A stretch of 64,000 nucleotides of DNA from a virus. The notes below the pieces were generated by a model. It was not told the origin of the DNA. It searched no databases and saw only the letters and a list, made by a program, of their open reading frames with translations. The stretch covers positions 1 through 64,000 of IMG/VR virus record IMGVR_UViG_3300027899_000001; one strand, written 5' to 3'. The position numbers and the translations under genes are program-made. How positions within the stretch are numbered: position 1 is the first letter of the stretch; every line of letters starts with the position of its first letter. This document shows, one piece after another, positions 37,809 through 45,464 of this stretch.

Positions 37809-38759
37809 ATGAGTACAGAAAAATCAGATCAAGAAAAAATATTAAAAGATTTTGTCGAAAAACAAGAAGGAACTGGAGTACCACAAGTAGGACCTAAAAT
37901 AACAGAAATTCCGGGCGCACAATTGCCTTGGCAAAAAGAACAACGCCCTATAGCAAATCAAATTGGATGGATTCCTTTACCTATTGGTGATCTTCCAACG
38001 AGAGGATTATTTTATCCAACTGATACAGTTATAGCTATTCGTTCTGCTACAGGAGGAGAAATTAGACACTGGTCTACATTACAAGAAGAAGATCTTTCAG
38101 CATTAGATGATATGCTTAATTATGTTATTGAACGTTGTGTTACAATAAAATCGGGAAATGATCAAGGATTACGTTTATCATGGAAAGATATTAAAGAAGT
38201 GGATAGATTTTATCTTCTTTTAGCAGTTCACGAATTAACATTTCCAAGCGGAGAAAATAAACTTGAAATTAAACTTTCAGAAACAAAAAAAATAGATGTT
38301 AAAAAGGATATGGTGAATTATATTTCACTTGATCCTAAATTAATGCAATATTATGATGAAGCTGAAAGATGTTTTATTCTTAAATTTAAAGATGGCAGAG
38401 AACTTAAATTAGATATTCCAAGTGTAGGAGTAACGCAATGGTTGAAACAATATATAATTAAGAAACAAAGAGCTCAAGAAACTTTTGATGAAGATTATTT
38501 ATCATTTGCGCCATTTGTTATTAGAAACTGGAGAGGTCTCTCTGATGATTCATATCATAAATTTGTTGAAGATTCTCACGGATGGGATATAACTGTTATA
38601 TCTTTATTAGTTCATGTTAGAAAACTTTTTAGTGACACTATAAACCCAGTTGTTAAATATATTGATGAAGGGGGTACGGAGCAATCAGCTCCCTTGAACT
38701 TTCAGGGCGGGATTAAATCTATTTTCCTTATTTCAGATCCATTTGGACAATTGGAATAG
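37809..38759 (+). CDS. Tail assembly chaperone / T4 gp26-like baseplate protein
   Basis: A 316-residue protein. The region PLPIGDLPTRGLFYPTDT, RHWSTLQEEDLSALDDMLNY, and then SWKDIKEVDRFYLLLAVHEL resembles the T4 base-plate (gp26/gp51-type) and tail-chaperone proteins of T4-like phages. It ends GIKSIFLISDPFGQLE and overlaps by 17 bp an ORF in another frame (to 39009), directly before the tape-measure gene. This is the layout of gpG/gpGT-type chaperones, which make a frameshifted long form. The exact family is inferred from pattern and place. Confidence 0.62.
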   Translation: MSTEKSDQEKILKDFVEKQEGTGVPQVGPKITEIPGAQLPWQKEQRPIANQIGWIPLPIGDLPTRGLFYPTDTVIAIRSATGGEIRHWSTLQEEDLSALDDMLNYVIERCVTIKSGNDQGLRLSWKDIKEVDRFYLLLAVHELTFPSGENKLEIKLSETKKIDVKKDMVNYISLDPKLMQYYDEAERCFILKFKDGRELKLDIPSVGVTQWLKQYIIKKQRAQETFDEDYLSFAPFVIRNWRGLSDDSYHKFVEDSHGWDITVISLLVHVRKLFSDTINPVVKYIDEGGTEQSAPLNFQGGIKSIFLISDPFGQLE

Positions 38760-39009
38760 TATTGAATTTATTTTTACTTTCAAACTTCATATATCTCCAA
38801 AAGAATTAGAGAGATTAGAATTTTATAGAATAGAATATATTCTTAAAAAATATGAAGAACATGTAGAAAAAGAAAATAAAGAATACGAAAAACAACAAAA
38901 AGAAGCAGATAAACAATCTAAATCTTCAGGTTCTTCTGCTCCTAATTATGGACAATCGTATAAGCTTCCAAAATATGAAATGCCTAAATTTACACTACCT
39001 AAATTTTAA
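38743..39009 (+). CDS. Overlapping ORF, probable frameshift extension of the tail chaperone
   Basis: 88 residues if started at TTG 38743. The frame is open from 38698 and contains no ATG or GTG before 38743, so independent initiation is doubtful. The product (HISPKELERLEFYRIEYILK, then a charged coiled region and a Ser/Pro-rich tail ending KYEMPKFTLPKF) is clearly coding-like. Entry from the upstream gene would need a +1 or -2 shift between about 38698 and 38759. By analogy with lambda gpG-T this would make a minor, longer chaperone that recruits the tape measure. No classic -1 slippery heptamer is evident. Confidence 0.6.
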   Translation: MDNWNSIEFIFTFKLHISPKELERLEFYRIEYILKKYEEHVEKENKEYEKQQKEADKQSKSSGSSAPNYGQSYKLPKYEMPKFTLPKF

Positions 39010-39030
39010 AGACGCTACGGCGTCTTTTTT
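39010..39030 (+). terminator. Rho-independent terminator
   Basis: The stem AGACGC/GCGTCT (39010-39015 with 39020-39025) with a TACG loop leads into a T run. It separates the chaperone unit from the tape-measure gene. Confidence 0.88.
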
Positions 39031-39040
39031 ATTTTGTATA

Positions 39041-39055
39041 GATATATAAAATAAA
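39041..39055 (+). promoter_or_regulatory. Putative late promoter before tape measure gene
   Basis: GATATATAAAATAAA lies 10 bp before the ATG at 39066, just after a terminator, as expected for a new transcription unit. Confidence 0.6.
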
Positions 39056-39065
39056 TTAAATAGTA

Positions 39066-41978
39066 TTGATGAAAACATCTCCTGAATTATTAAGTGATAT
39101 ATTAAATGTACTTGGGAAAATAAATTCTAATATAGAATCTATAAAAGGTACAGGAGGAAAATCTTCAACAGGAAAAGAAACAAAGGGTTCAAAAGAATCA
39201 AAAGCTGCAGCAGGAATGAGTATGAATTTGGGAGATCTTGCAAGTGGTAAAAAAACACACGAAGGAGTAAAAGATACTGCATCAGCTATAAAAGATTTAT
39301 CAACTTCATTGGGCCCATTATCATCAGGCCTTATAAAATTTGGTTTAGTTCCCAATAGATATAAATTAGGCCTTACTGATTTTATTAATACATTATTACA
39401 GCAATCCACTATTAATAATATCAACGCTAAAGTACGTGCTAAAGAAATTGCTGAGGCAATAGGCATTATATCTGATTCTTTACCAAAATTAGTTAAAGGA
39501 CTTTTTATGTTTGGGCTGCTTCCTGGAAGTTTTAAACGATCATTATTTGTTTTTATGAAAGATATATTGCAGTTAGGAACTTCATCAACTGTAAAAAAGG
39601 CAAAAACTTCAGCAGAAGCAATGAATATTTTAGGAGAAGCATTACCTAAATTAGCTAAAGGCGTATTTGTATTTGGAATAGCACAAAAAATAGGATTGGT
39701 AAGTGCTACTAGTAAAGGATTAAAATCTTTATATGATGTATTTCTTTTTATAGGTAATCCGGCAACTCAAGAAATTGTAGTTGTAGCTGCTTTATCAATA
39801 GCAGCAGTGGGTGTTGCATTAATAGGACTTTCAAAAGTATTGAGTAGTATAGCAAAAGTTATTCTTGCATTTTCTGCTGCTATAGTGATTATAGTAGGAG
39901 CAATATGGTTAGCAACAAAATTATTTACTACAGCAGAAGGAAAAAAAATAGGTCCATTAGCAGCCATGGGAATAATAATAGGTTCCATTGGCATACTTGC
40001 TGCTGGCTTTGCTATTATAGGTGCATTGGGCGGCCTTATTGCATTAGGAGGAATAGCAATAGCATCAATGGGAAAAGGCTTAATGTGGGCAGCAGGAGGT
40101 TTATTATCAATAGTAGGCGCGTTTTGGTTAATGAATAAAATGACAAAAGATGACACTGGTGAAAAAGCAAAAGAGTTTTTATGGATAGGTGCTGGTGCGA
40201 TAGGATTATTTGGTTTAATGTTTGTAGGATTAGGTTTATTTCACGGAAAAATAAAAGATGGTGGTAAAGCAACACAAGAAATGGGCAAAGGCATGGTTTG
40301 GATTGCTGGAGGATTATTAGCTTTAGGCGGCGTATATGCATTATTGACTAAAGTATTTAAATTAGATTTTGGAGAAACCATATCAAATTTAGCAGTAGGA
40401 ATAGCAATATTAGGTCTAACATTCGCAGGATTGGGGCTATTTAGTCTTTTAATAATTCCTGGAACTGTAGCATTAATTGCTATGGGAATTTCTATTGGTA
40501 TATTTGCGTTAATAGCATGGGGTGTAGGTGCAGTTATTAAAGAAATAGGTGGAACAAAAGGATTAGAAGATATGTCTACTAATATTGAATTATTAATTGG
40601 AGGTGTTTTAACAGGAGTAATAAAAGGAGTTAAAAAAGGATTATTAGGAGATACAAGTTCAACAGGTATATTCAAAATTTTTGATGTAGCAAAAAATGTT
40701 GCAGTTCTTATTGGCGCAGTTTTTATGTTAATGGCAGTTTCATATGCTCTTATGATGTTTGCATTTACTATAAAAGCATTTACAACAGCAGGAGTAATAA
40801 AAACTGTTACAGGATATGATGCTAATGGTAATCCAATATATGGTGATTCTGTTAATGTAGTTTCTGCTGGAGAAAATATTGCAAAATCTATAGGAGCGTT
40901 CTTTTCAACATTAACAAAAACATTTAAAGATCCTACTATTATTCCTAAAAAGGAAGATATGATAAAAATAAGTGATATTTTAATAGGAGAACAAGGCGCT
41001 CGTTATTTATTTAGTCAAAAACGAGTTCAAAAAACTCCAAGTTTAATTGATGTTTTAGCTAAATTTGCAAATGTAATTTCAATATTTGCAAAAGTTAAAC
41101 AGATGCCGGTATATGATATAGATGCAAAAGGAAATACGAAATTAGTTGGATATGTTAAGCCTGAAACTATAGCTACAAATATGGTTGATACTATTAAAGC
41201 ATTTTTTAAAGCATTTGATGGTAAAAAAACAGAATTATCAAATTTATCTACTGAAACATCATATAATATTGCTGAAGTTCTTTTAGGAAAATCTGCGTTT
41301 AAACTTTTTGGTTTAAAATTTGGAAGAGCTGAAGGCAAACCTGGAATTATAGATGCTCTTCAGAAATTTTCAGAAGTTATTATGACATATTCAAGATTTG
41401 GAACTGAAAATAAAATATATACAGAATTTAATGATGATGGAACGCCTAAGCCGGGAAGTGGCGTAGCAGTTACTGATGTTGCAAATAATATGGTCAAAGG
41501 AATTTCTTCTTTTTTAAGCGCATTCCTTAATGCATTTAGCATAAATAGAATGGGTCAAAATAGTAGTATAGAAACTGTATCTCAAACTATAATTTCAAAG
41601 ATGACAAAATTTTCAGATATGATTAGTAAACTTAATGATGTTGGAAAAAATGTAGATGGTATTGATAAACTTGCAGCATCATTAGGAGCATTAGGAACTA
41701 ATATAGGTGTATTGCAAACAAATATGGGAGCATTGAATACAGATAATCTTGAAAAATTGTCTAAAGTTACTGCAGAATATGCTATAAAAACTAAAGGAAT
41801 TACTCCCGTTACTATTGAGCAATCACAAACTGCTATTCAAGCATCTCAACCTGATTGGGATGCAATTGCTGAAAAAATTGGACAAAAAGTTGCTGAAAAA
41901 ATGGTTGGACTTAATACTGGAGAATTCAAATTTCAGTTCATGGATACTAATGTAGGTAATTTATCAATTAAACGATAA
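39066..41978 (+). CDS. Tape measure protein
   Basis: A 970-residue protein with the composition of a tail-length ruler. It has a charged, helical N-terminus; several long hydrophobic, Gly/Ala/Ile-rich membrane-type segments at roughly residues 237-285, 300-355, 370-395, 405-430, 445-492 and 543-577; and a helical C-terminal half ending NVGNLSIKR. It follows the chaperone pair directly, the standard position. The protein should fill the tail tube and set its length, and hydrophobic segments of this kind are thought to help DNA pass the inner membrane. T4 gp29 has 590 residues, so the tail may be longer than that of T4. The family call is from architecture and synteny. Confidence 0.75.
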   Translation: MMKTSPELLSDILNVLGKINSNIESIKGTGGKSSTGKETKGSKESKAAAGMSMNLGDLASGKKTHEGVKDTASAIKDLSTSLGPLSSGLIKFGLVPNRYKLGLTDFINTLLQQSTINNINAKVRAKEIAEAIGIISDSLPKLVKGLFMFGLLPGSFKRSLFVFMKDILQLGTSSTVKKAKTSAEAMNILGEALPKLAKGVFVFGIAQKIGLVSATSKGLKSLYDVFLFIGNPATQEIVVVAALSIAAVGVALIGLSKVLSSIAKVILAFSAAIVIIVGAIWLATKLFTTAEGKKIGPLAAMGIIIGSIGILAAGFAIIGALGGLIALGGIAIASMGKGLMWAAGGLLSIVGAFWLMNKMTKDDTGEKAKEFLWIGAGAIGLFGLMFVGLGLFHGKIKDGGKATQEMGKGMVWIAGGLLALGGVYALLTKVFKLDFGETISNLAVGIAILGLTFAGLGLFSLLIIPGTVALIAMGISIGIFALIAWGVGAVIKEIGGTKGLEDMSTNIELLIGGVLTGVIKGVKKGLLGDTSSTGIFKIFDVAKNVAVLIGAVFMLMAVSYALMMFAFTIKAFTTAGVIKTVTGYDANGNPIYGDSVNVVSAGENIAKSIGAFFSTLTKTFKDPTIIPKKEDMIKISDILIGEQGARYLFSQKRVQKTPSLIDVLAKFANVISIFAKVKQMPVYDIDAKGNTKLVGYVKPETIATNMVDTIKAFFKAFDGKKTELSNLSTETSYNIAEVLLGKSAFKLFGLKFGRAEGKPGIIDALQKFSEVIMTYSRFGTENKIYTEFNDDGTPKPGSGVAVTDVANNMVKGISSFLSAFLNAFSINRMGQNSSIETVSQTIISKMTKFSDMISKLNDVGKNVDGIDKLAASLGALGTNIGVLQTNMGALNTDNLEKLSKVTAEYAIKTKGITPVTIEQSQTAIQASQPDWDAIAEKIGQKVAEKMVGLNTGEFKFQFMDTNVGNLSIKR

Positions 41979-42039
41979 TCTTTTAACAATTTCTTAAAAC
42001 TCTTTTTCATGTCTTTATATAATATTTAAATGATATTAT

Positions 42040-43113
42040 ATGAAACAATATTTAGATTTGTTACAAAATATACTTGATAATGGAGTAGAAAAAGAGTCAG
42101 GACGTACTAATATGCCAAATACTATAGGTATTTCTTATGGAAATATTCGTATGGATATGGCTGATGGATTTCCATTATTGACTACAAAGAAAATGTATCT
42201 TAAGGGTATTATTCATGAACTTCTTTGGTTCTTAAGAGGAGATACAAACATCAAATATCTTATAGATAATAACGTAAACATCTGGAACGGAGATGCATAC
42301 AGATGGTTTTTAAAACATTATGAAGAAGAATATGGAGATAAAGAATATAGAGAAGAACCTATTTCTCAAGAAGAATTTGTTAAAGTAATTAAAGAATGTG
42401 ATTATCCATTTGAATCTAATTCTAAAACTGGATATATGTTGGGTGATCTTGGAAAAGTTTATGGCTACCAATGGAGAAACCAAAATGGTGTCGATCAAAT
42501 TAAAGATGTTGTTGAAGGATTAAAAACAAATCCTTATTCTCGTTATCACATCATTGATGGTTGGAATAAAGCAGATTTTCCAGAAATGGCGCTTCCTCCA
42601 TGTCACTTACTGTATCAATTTATTGTAAGACCGTTAAGTCTTAAAGAGAGGAGTGATCTTGTAAAATCTAATATACTTGAAGTAAGTGAAAATATAAAAT
42701 GGCAACTAAGAGTTAGCCATGATGATCCATTTCATAAAATTTTAGATGAACAAAATATTCCTAAGTTTTATCTTGATCTTAATATGTATCAAAGATCTTG
42801 TGATACTTTCCTTGGAGTTCCTTTTAATATTGCATCGATGTCTACGCTTCTTATGATTATGGCAAAAGTATCTAATATGATACCAGGTATTGCAAATTGG
42901 ATAGGCGGAGATACTCATCTTTATGTTGATCACATTCCACAAGTAAAAGAACAATTAACAAGAGAACCTATTGATTTACCAACATTAATAATTGCTAAAA
43001 ATTTAAAAAATTTGGAAGATATACTTTCTTTAACAGTTGATGATTTTAAATTATTAGCATATGTAAGCCATGATACAATTAAAGCTGAATTATTTACAGG
43101 ATTAAAAAAATAA
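42040..43113 (+). CDS. thyA: Thymidylate synthase (ThyA type)
   Basis: A 357-residue enzyme making dTMP from dUMP with methylene-tetrahydrofolate. Visible motifs: FPLLTTKK and the conserved HELLWFLRGDTNIKYL, then LGKVYGYQWR, catalytic Cys188 in LPPCHLLYQF, QRSCDTFLGVPFNIAS for phosphate and dUMP binding, and GDTHLYVDH. It is longer than E. coli ThyA (264 residues) because of insertions around residues 88-130 (KHYEEEYGDKEYREE) and 205-240 before the QRSCD motif. With the phage thymidylate kinase at 58823 it supports dTTP supply for an AT-rich genome. Confidence 0.95.
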   Translation: MKQYLDLLQNILDNGVEKESGRTNMPNTIGISYGNIRMDMADGFPLLTTKKMYLKGIIHELLWFLRGDTNIKYLIDNNVNIWNGDAYRWFLKHYEEEYGDKEYREEPISQEEFVKVIKECDYPFESNSKTGYMLGDLGKVYGYQWRNQNGVDQIKDVVEGLKTNPYSRYHIIDGWNKADFPEMALPPCHLLYQFIVRPLSLKERSDLVKSNILEVSENIKWQLRVSHDDPFHKILDEQNIPKFYLDLNMYQRSCDTFLGVPFNIASMSTLLMIMAKVSNMIPGIANWIGGDTHLYVDHIPQVKEQLTREPIDLPTLIIAKNLKNLEDILSLTVDDFKLLAYVSHDTIKAELFTGLKK

Positions 43114-43118
43114 AAAAT

Positions 43119-43295
43119 ATGGCGGCAGAAGAAATGGACAAATGCGTTATATGCAAACAGGATACTATTTATCCAAAAAATATGCATATTGATTTTCGTG
43201 AATATTATATTGAAGGGGCTGGACAACTTTGTAAGAATTGTCACGATAAGATATATAACATAAACGATGTTAGAAAGGATATTTCAAGCGATTAA
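43119..43295 (+). CDS. Small CxxC...CxxC protein
   Basis: A 58-residue protein too short for usual cut-offs. It starts MAAEEMDKCVICKQD and contains a second pair in QLCKNCHDK, a four-cysteine zinc-binding pattern with an adjacent His. It begins 5 bp after thyA and its end overlaps the start of the next gene by 29 bp, which suggests translational coupling. Function unknown; such tiny zinc ribbons in phages often bind RNA polymerase or nucleic acid. Confidence 0.68.
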   Translation: MAAEEMDKCVICKQDTIYPKNMHIDFREYYIEGAGQLCKNCHDKIYNINDVRKDISSD

Positions 43296-43503
43296 AGAAT
43301 TCTATATTAGCCACGCACAACATTCATGGTTAGAAAGACATTTGTTATATTTTTTTATATTAGGCGCAATCGCAGCAATTATTTTAATTGCAATTATAAT
43401 TTTAAAAACAAATAGAGAAATTAAAAAAATGAATAAAGAAAAAAGAAGAAGAGATAAAAATCTTTTAAAATTTTTAAGTGATAAAAAAAATAAAACATGG
43501 TAA
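43267..43503 (+). CDS. Small single-span membrane protein
   Basis: A 78-residue protein. The N-terminal part is amphipathic (MLERIFQAIKEFYISHAQHS), then one membrane span (LLYFFILGAIAAIILIAIII), then a strongly basic tail (KMNKEKRRRDKNLLKF). The predicted topology has a cytoplasmic basic tail. Not recognised as a known family. A small membrane protein near ThyA could be a holin or an accessory inner-membrane factor, but there is no specific support. Confidence 0.65.
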   Translation: MLERIFQAIKEFYISHAQHSWLERHLLYFFILGAIAAIILIAIIILKTNREIKKMNKEKRRRDKNLLKFLSDKKNKTW

Positions 43504-43528
43504 AAAATAAAACACTAATAATTAAAAT

Positions 43529-44359
43529 ATGGCAAAAATAAAAAAACTTGCAATGACCATAAATGCGTTTGACGCGTCAGAGCTTCTTGAATCATTAATA
43601 TCAGAAATACGCGATCAACTTGATTATGTTGCAGCATTTTATCAAAAAAGATCATATTGTGGAAATCCAATGGACCCTAAAGATTTTGAAGAATTGAAAC
43701 GTTTAAATTCTTTAGGATTAATTGATGAACTAATAGAATTTCCAACAAATTTTAATAAGCCTCATAGAGAACAAGAGACGGATAAAAGAAATATGGGTAT
43801 TAATATGATGAAAGAAAAAGGATTTTCTCACATATTAAATATCGATGCAGATGAATTTTATGATAAAGATCAATTTAGAGAAGCTAAAAAACAAATAGAT
43901 GAAAATGGATGGCCAATTACTTATTGGAGTTATGTAAATTATTATCGAGATTTTGAACATTATCTAGTTTATCCATTTAGACCTTTCGTTCCAGGTATAC
44001 ATTCAACGTACTTTACATATACCTTCAACGGGCCAGCTCCAGGACCCACAGACCCCACTCGGCGCATCTTAAACCCTATGAATATAGGTACATACCTCTT
44101 CCCAGACGAAGTGATTAGAATGGGGCACGGTGCATGGGTGCGTAAAGATATTAGAAAGAAATTAGAGAACTGGAGTGCTAAAGATCATTTTCCAAAATCG
44201 CTTATCGATACTGCGGTACACAGATGGGAGAATTGGAAAGAAGGTGATAATGCTATCATGTTATTCAATGTCCCTGATAACAATGTATATGTACGAAAAT
44301 TAGATGTTAAAATACATAAATTTGAAGTACCATGGTTAAAACAAACAAAAGAGGCTTAA
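43529..44359 (+). CDS. Glycosyltransferase-like protein (GT-A type)
   Basis: A 276-residue protein with the opening of a family-2-like glycosyltransferase (KLAMTINAFDASELLESLIS). A clear DxD metal/sugar-nucleotide motif occurs in HILNIDADEFYD at about residues 102-113. Later conserved-looking aromatic stretches (PITYWSYVNYYRDFEHYL) and a HGAWVRKD segment are present. It is probably a cytoplasmic enzyme transferring a sugar to phage DNA, a virion protein or a host glycan; the acceptor cannot be read from the sequence. A stretch around 44030-44120 uses unusually GC-rich codons for this genome. It is the last plus-strand gene before the convergent terminator. Confidence 0.75.
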   Translation: MAKIKKLAMTINAFDASELLESLISEIRDQLDYVAAFYQKRSYCGNPMDPKDFEELKRLNSLGLIDELIEFPTNFNKPHREQETDKRNMGINMMKEKGFSHILNIDADEFYDKDQFREAKKQIDENGWPITYWSYVNYYRDFEHYLVYPFRPFVPGIHSTYFTYTFNGPAPGPTDPTRRILNPMNIGTYLFPDEVIRMGHGAWVRKDIRKKLENWSAKDHFPKSLIDTAVHRWENWKEGDNAIMLFNVPDNNVYVRKLDVKIHKFEVPWLKQTKEA

Positions 44360-44370
44360 TCCTCTTTTTT
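44347..44370. terminator. Bidirectional terminator between converging units
   Basis: AAAAGAGG/CCTCTTTT (44347-44354 with 44361-44368), a 6-nt loop, and T or A runs on both sides, placed exactly where the plus-strand glycosyltransferase and the minus-strand 158-residue gene end. Confidence 0.88.
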
Positions 44371-44832
44371 CTTTAATGGAAGTTCTATTCCAAGTTCCTT
44401 ACATTTTTTATTAAATTTCCAGTCTAAACTGTGTATTGTTCTTGCACCTATATTTCCTTCCCATCTACCAGTATTTTCTATAATTTGAATATAAATCATT
44501 TTTCCTGGACCAGAAGTTTGAAAATTAAATGTATGCCCTTTTAATTCAACTGATGCAAATGTGCTTCCCATTTCAGCATTAGGATTATTTTTAAGATAAA
44601 AGGCGTATTTTCTATTAAAATAAAATGCAACACTATATCTAACTATTTTTTTAAGATTATCTAAGGTTTCTATGACTTCTGAAAAATCTAAATCATCTAC
44701 TTGCAATCCTATATATTGTTCTAGTTTTTTATGATTATCTTGCATTTCTGCATATTCAGGGTGTCCAATACCCATATCATGAATAGCATCAGATTCTTCT
44801 GTAAATTTTTCGTTTATATAACGTGCTTTCAT
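44356..44832 (-). CDS. Hypothetical protein with shared N-terminal leader
   Basis: A 158-residue protein that begins with the leader seen in five other proteins of the window (NEKFTEESDAIHDMGIG). The body (DNLKKIVRYSVAFYFNRKYA, then HTFNFQTSGPGKMIYIQIIE) is an alpha/beta domain that I do not recognise. Its ATG overlaps the stop of the upstream gene by one base. If the leader is a capsid-targeting propeptide, this would be an internal head protein. Confidence 0.72.
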   Translation of the reverse strand: MKARYINEKFTEESDAIHDMGIGHPEYAEMQDNHKKLEQYIGLQVDDLDFSEVIETLDNLKKIVRYSVAFYFNRKYAFYLKNNPNAEMGSTFASVELKGHTFNFQTSGPGKMIYIQIIENTGRWEGNIGARTIHSLDWKFNKKCKELGIELPLKKKED

Positions 44833-45371
44833 TAAATTTTTTTGATTTTCATTGATTCGTCCAACGATTCAGGAACTAATTTATTTTCTTTAACTGGGCC
44901 TTTTTTTCTTTCCAGTCTTCTACTTGGAGTAACATCAGTTGCATCTGCATAATATTGTATTGGTTCTGGTATAATAAGTTTAACTGTTAAAGGATCTATT
45001 TTTATATTTCTTTGCGTTGCTTCATCTTGAATAACATAATATTTAATAGCACCATTATCAGTAATAATTATTTTATTAACAATACCTTTCACTTCTTTCT
45101 TTGATGGATTTGCGTTAGATCTTATAGGCTGTCCTGTAATAACTGAACCTATTTGTATTTGTGAAACTTGATCATTTGTAACTGTAGGCAATTGTTCTAA
45201 TGTATGATTAAGAGGTTTAATTTCATAAGTATACATTAAATTTGGCCCACCCATATTAGAGGCTCCACCGAATCCTCCACGAGAAGTTGCACCCATTCCA
45301 CCAATTCTTCCTGATGTAAATGAGAATCCAGCGCCGTAACCTTCTTTAAGTTTCTTTTTCTTCTTAATCAT
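44832..45371 (-). CDS. Hypothetical protein, Gly-rich N-terminus, LVPES C-terminus
   Basis: I chose the ATG at 45371 (MIKKKKKLKEGYGAGFSF, 179 residues). The longer frame from 45416 would run through the promoter-like GAATATATATAAA. The N-terminus is basic then Gly-rich (GGMGATSRGGFGGASNMGG). The middle is a small beta domain (GSVITGQPIRSNANPSKKEV, IVNKIIITDNGAIKYYVIQD) resembling an SH3-like barrel. The C-terminus NKLVPESLDESMKIKK mirrors the N-terminus of the adjacent AAA+ protein. Function unknown. Confidence 0.65.
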   Translation of the reverse strand: MIKKKKKLKEGYGAGFSFTSGRIGGMGATSRGGFGGASNMGGPNLMYTYEIKPLNHTLEQLPTVTNDQVSQIQIGSVITGQPIRSNANPSKKEVKGIVNKIIITDNGAIKYYVIQDEATQRNIKIDPLTVKLIIPEPIQYYADATDVTPSRRLERKKGPVKENKLVPESLDESMKIKKI

Positions 45372-45386
45372 TGATAAAAAGTATTT

Positions 45387-45400
45387 TTTATATATATTCT
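45387..45400 (-). promoter_or_regulatory. Putative late promoter (minus strand)
   Basis: On the minus strand this reads AGAATATATATAAA, upstream of the ATG at 45371 and downstream of a hairpin terminator, so it marks a new unit. Confidence 0.5.
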
Positions 45401-45415
45401 TTTCTTTATGATTCA

Positions 45416-45442
45416 AATAACAAAAGGATCCGAAGATCCTTT
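45416..45442 (-). terminator. Terminator hairpin with TTCG loop
   Basis: AAAGGATC/GATCCTTT (45423-45430 with 45435-45442) closes a TTCG tetraloop on the minus strand and is followed by a short T-rich stretch. It ends the AAA+ ATPase transcript. Confidence 0.75.
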
Positions 45443-45464
45443 GTTAATATTTTAAGAATAAATG

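Noticed and set aside
45372-45416. Upstream start for the 179-residue protein
   Set aside because: It would place the GAATATATATAAA motif inside the coding region; the ATG at 45371 fits the unit better.
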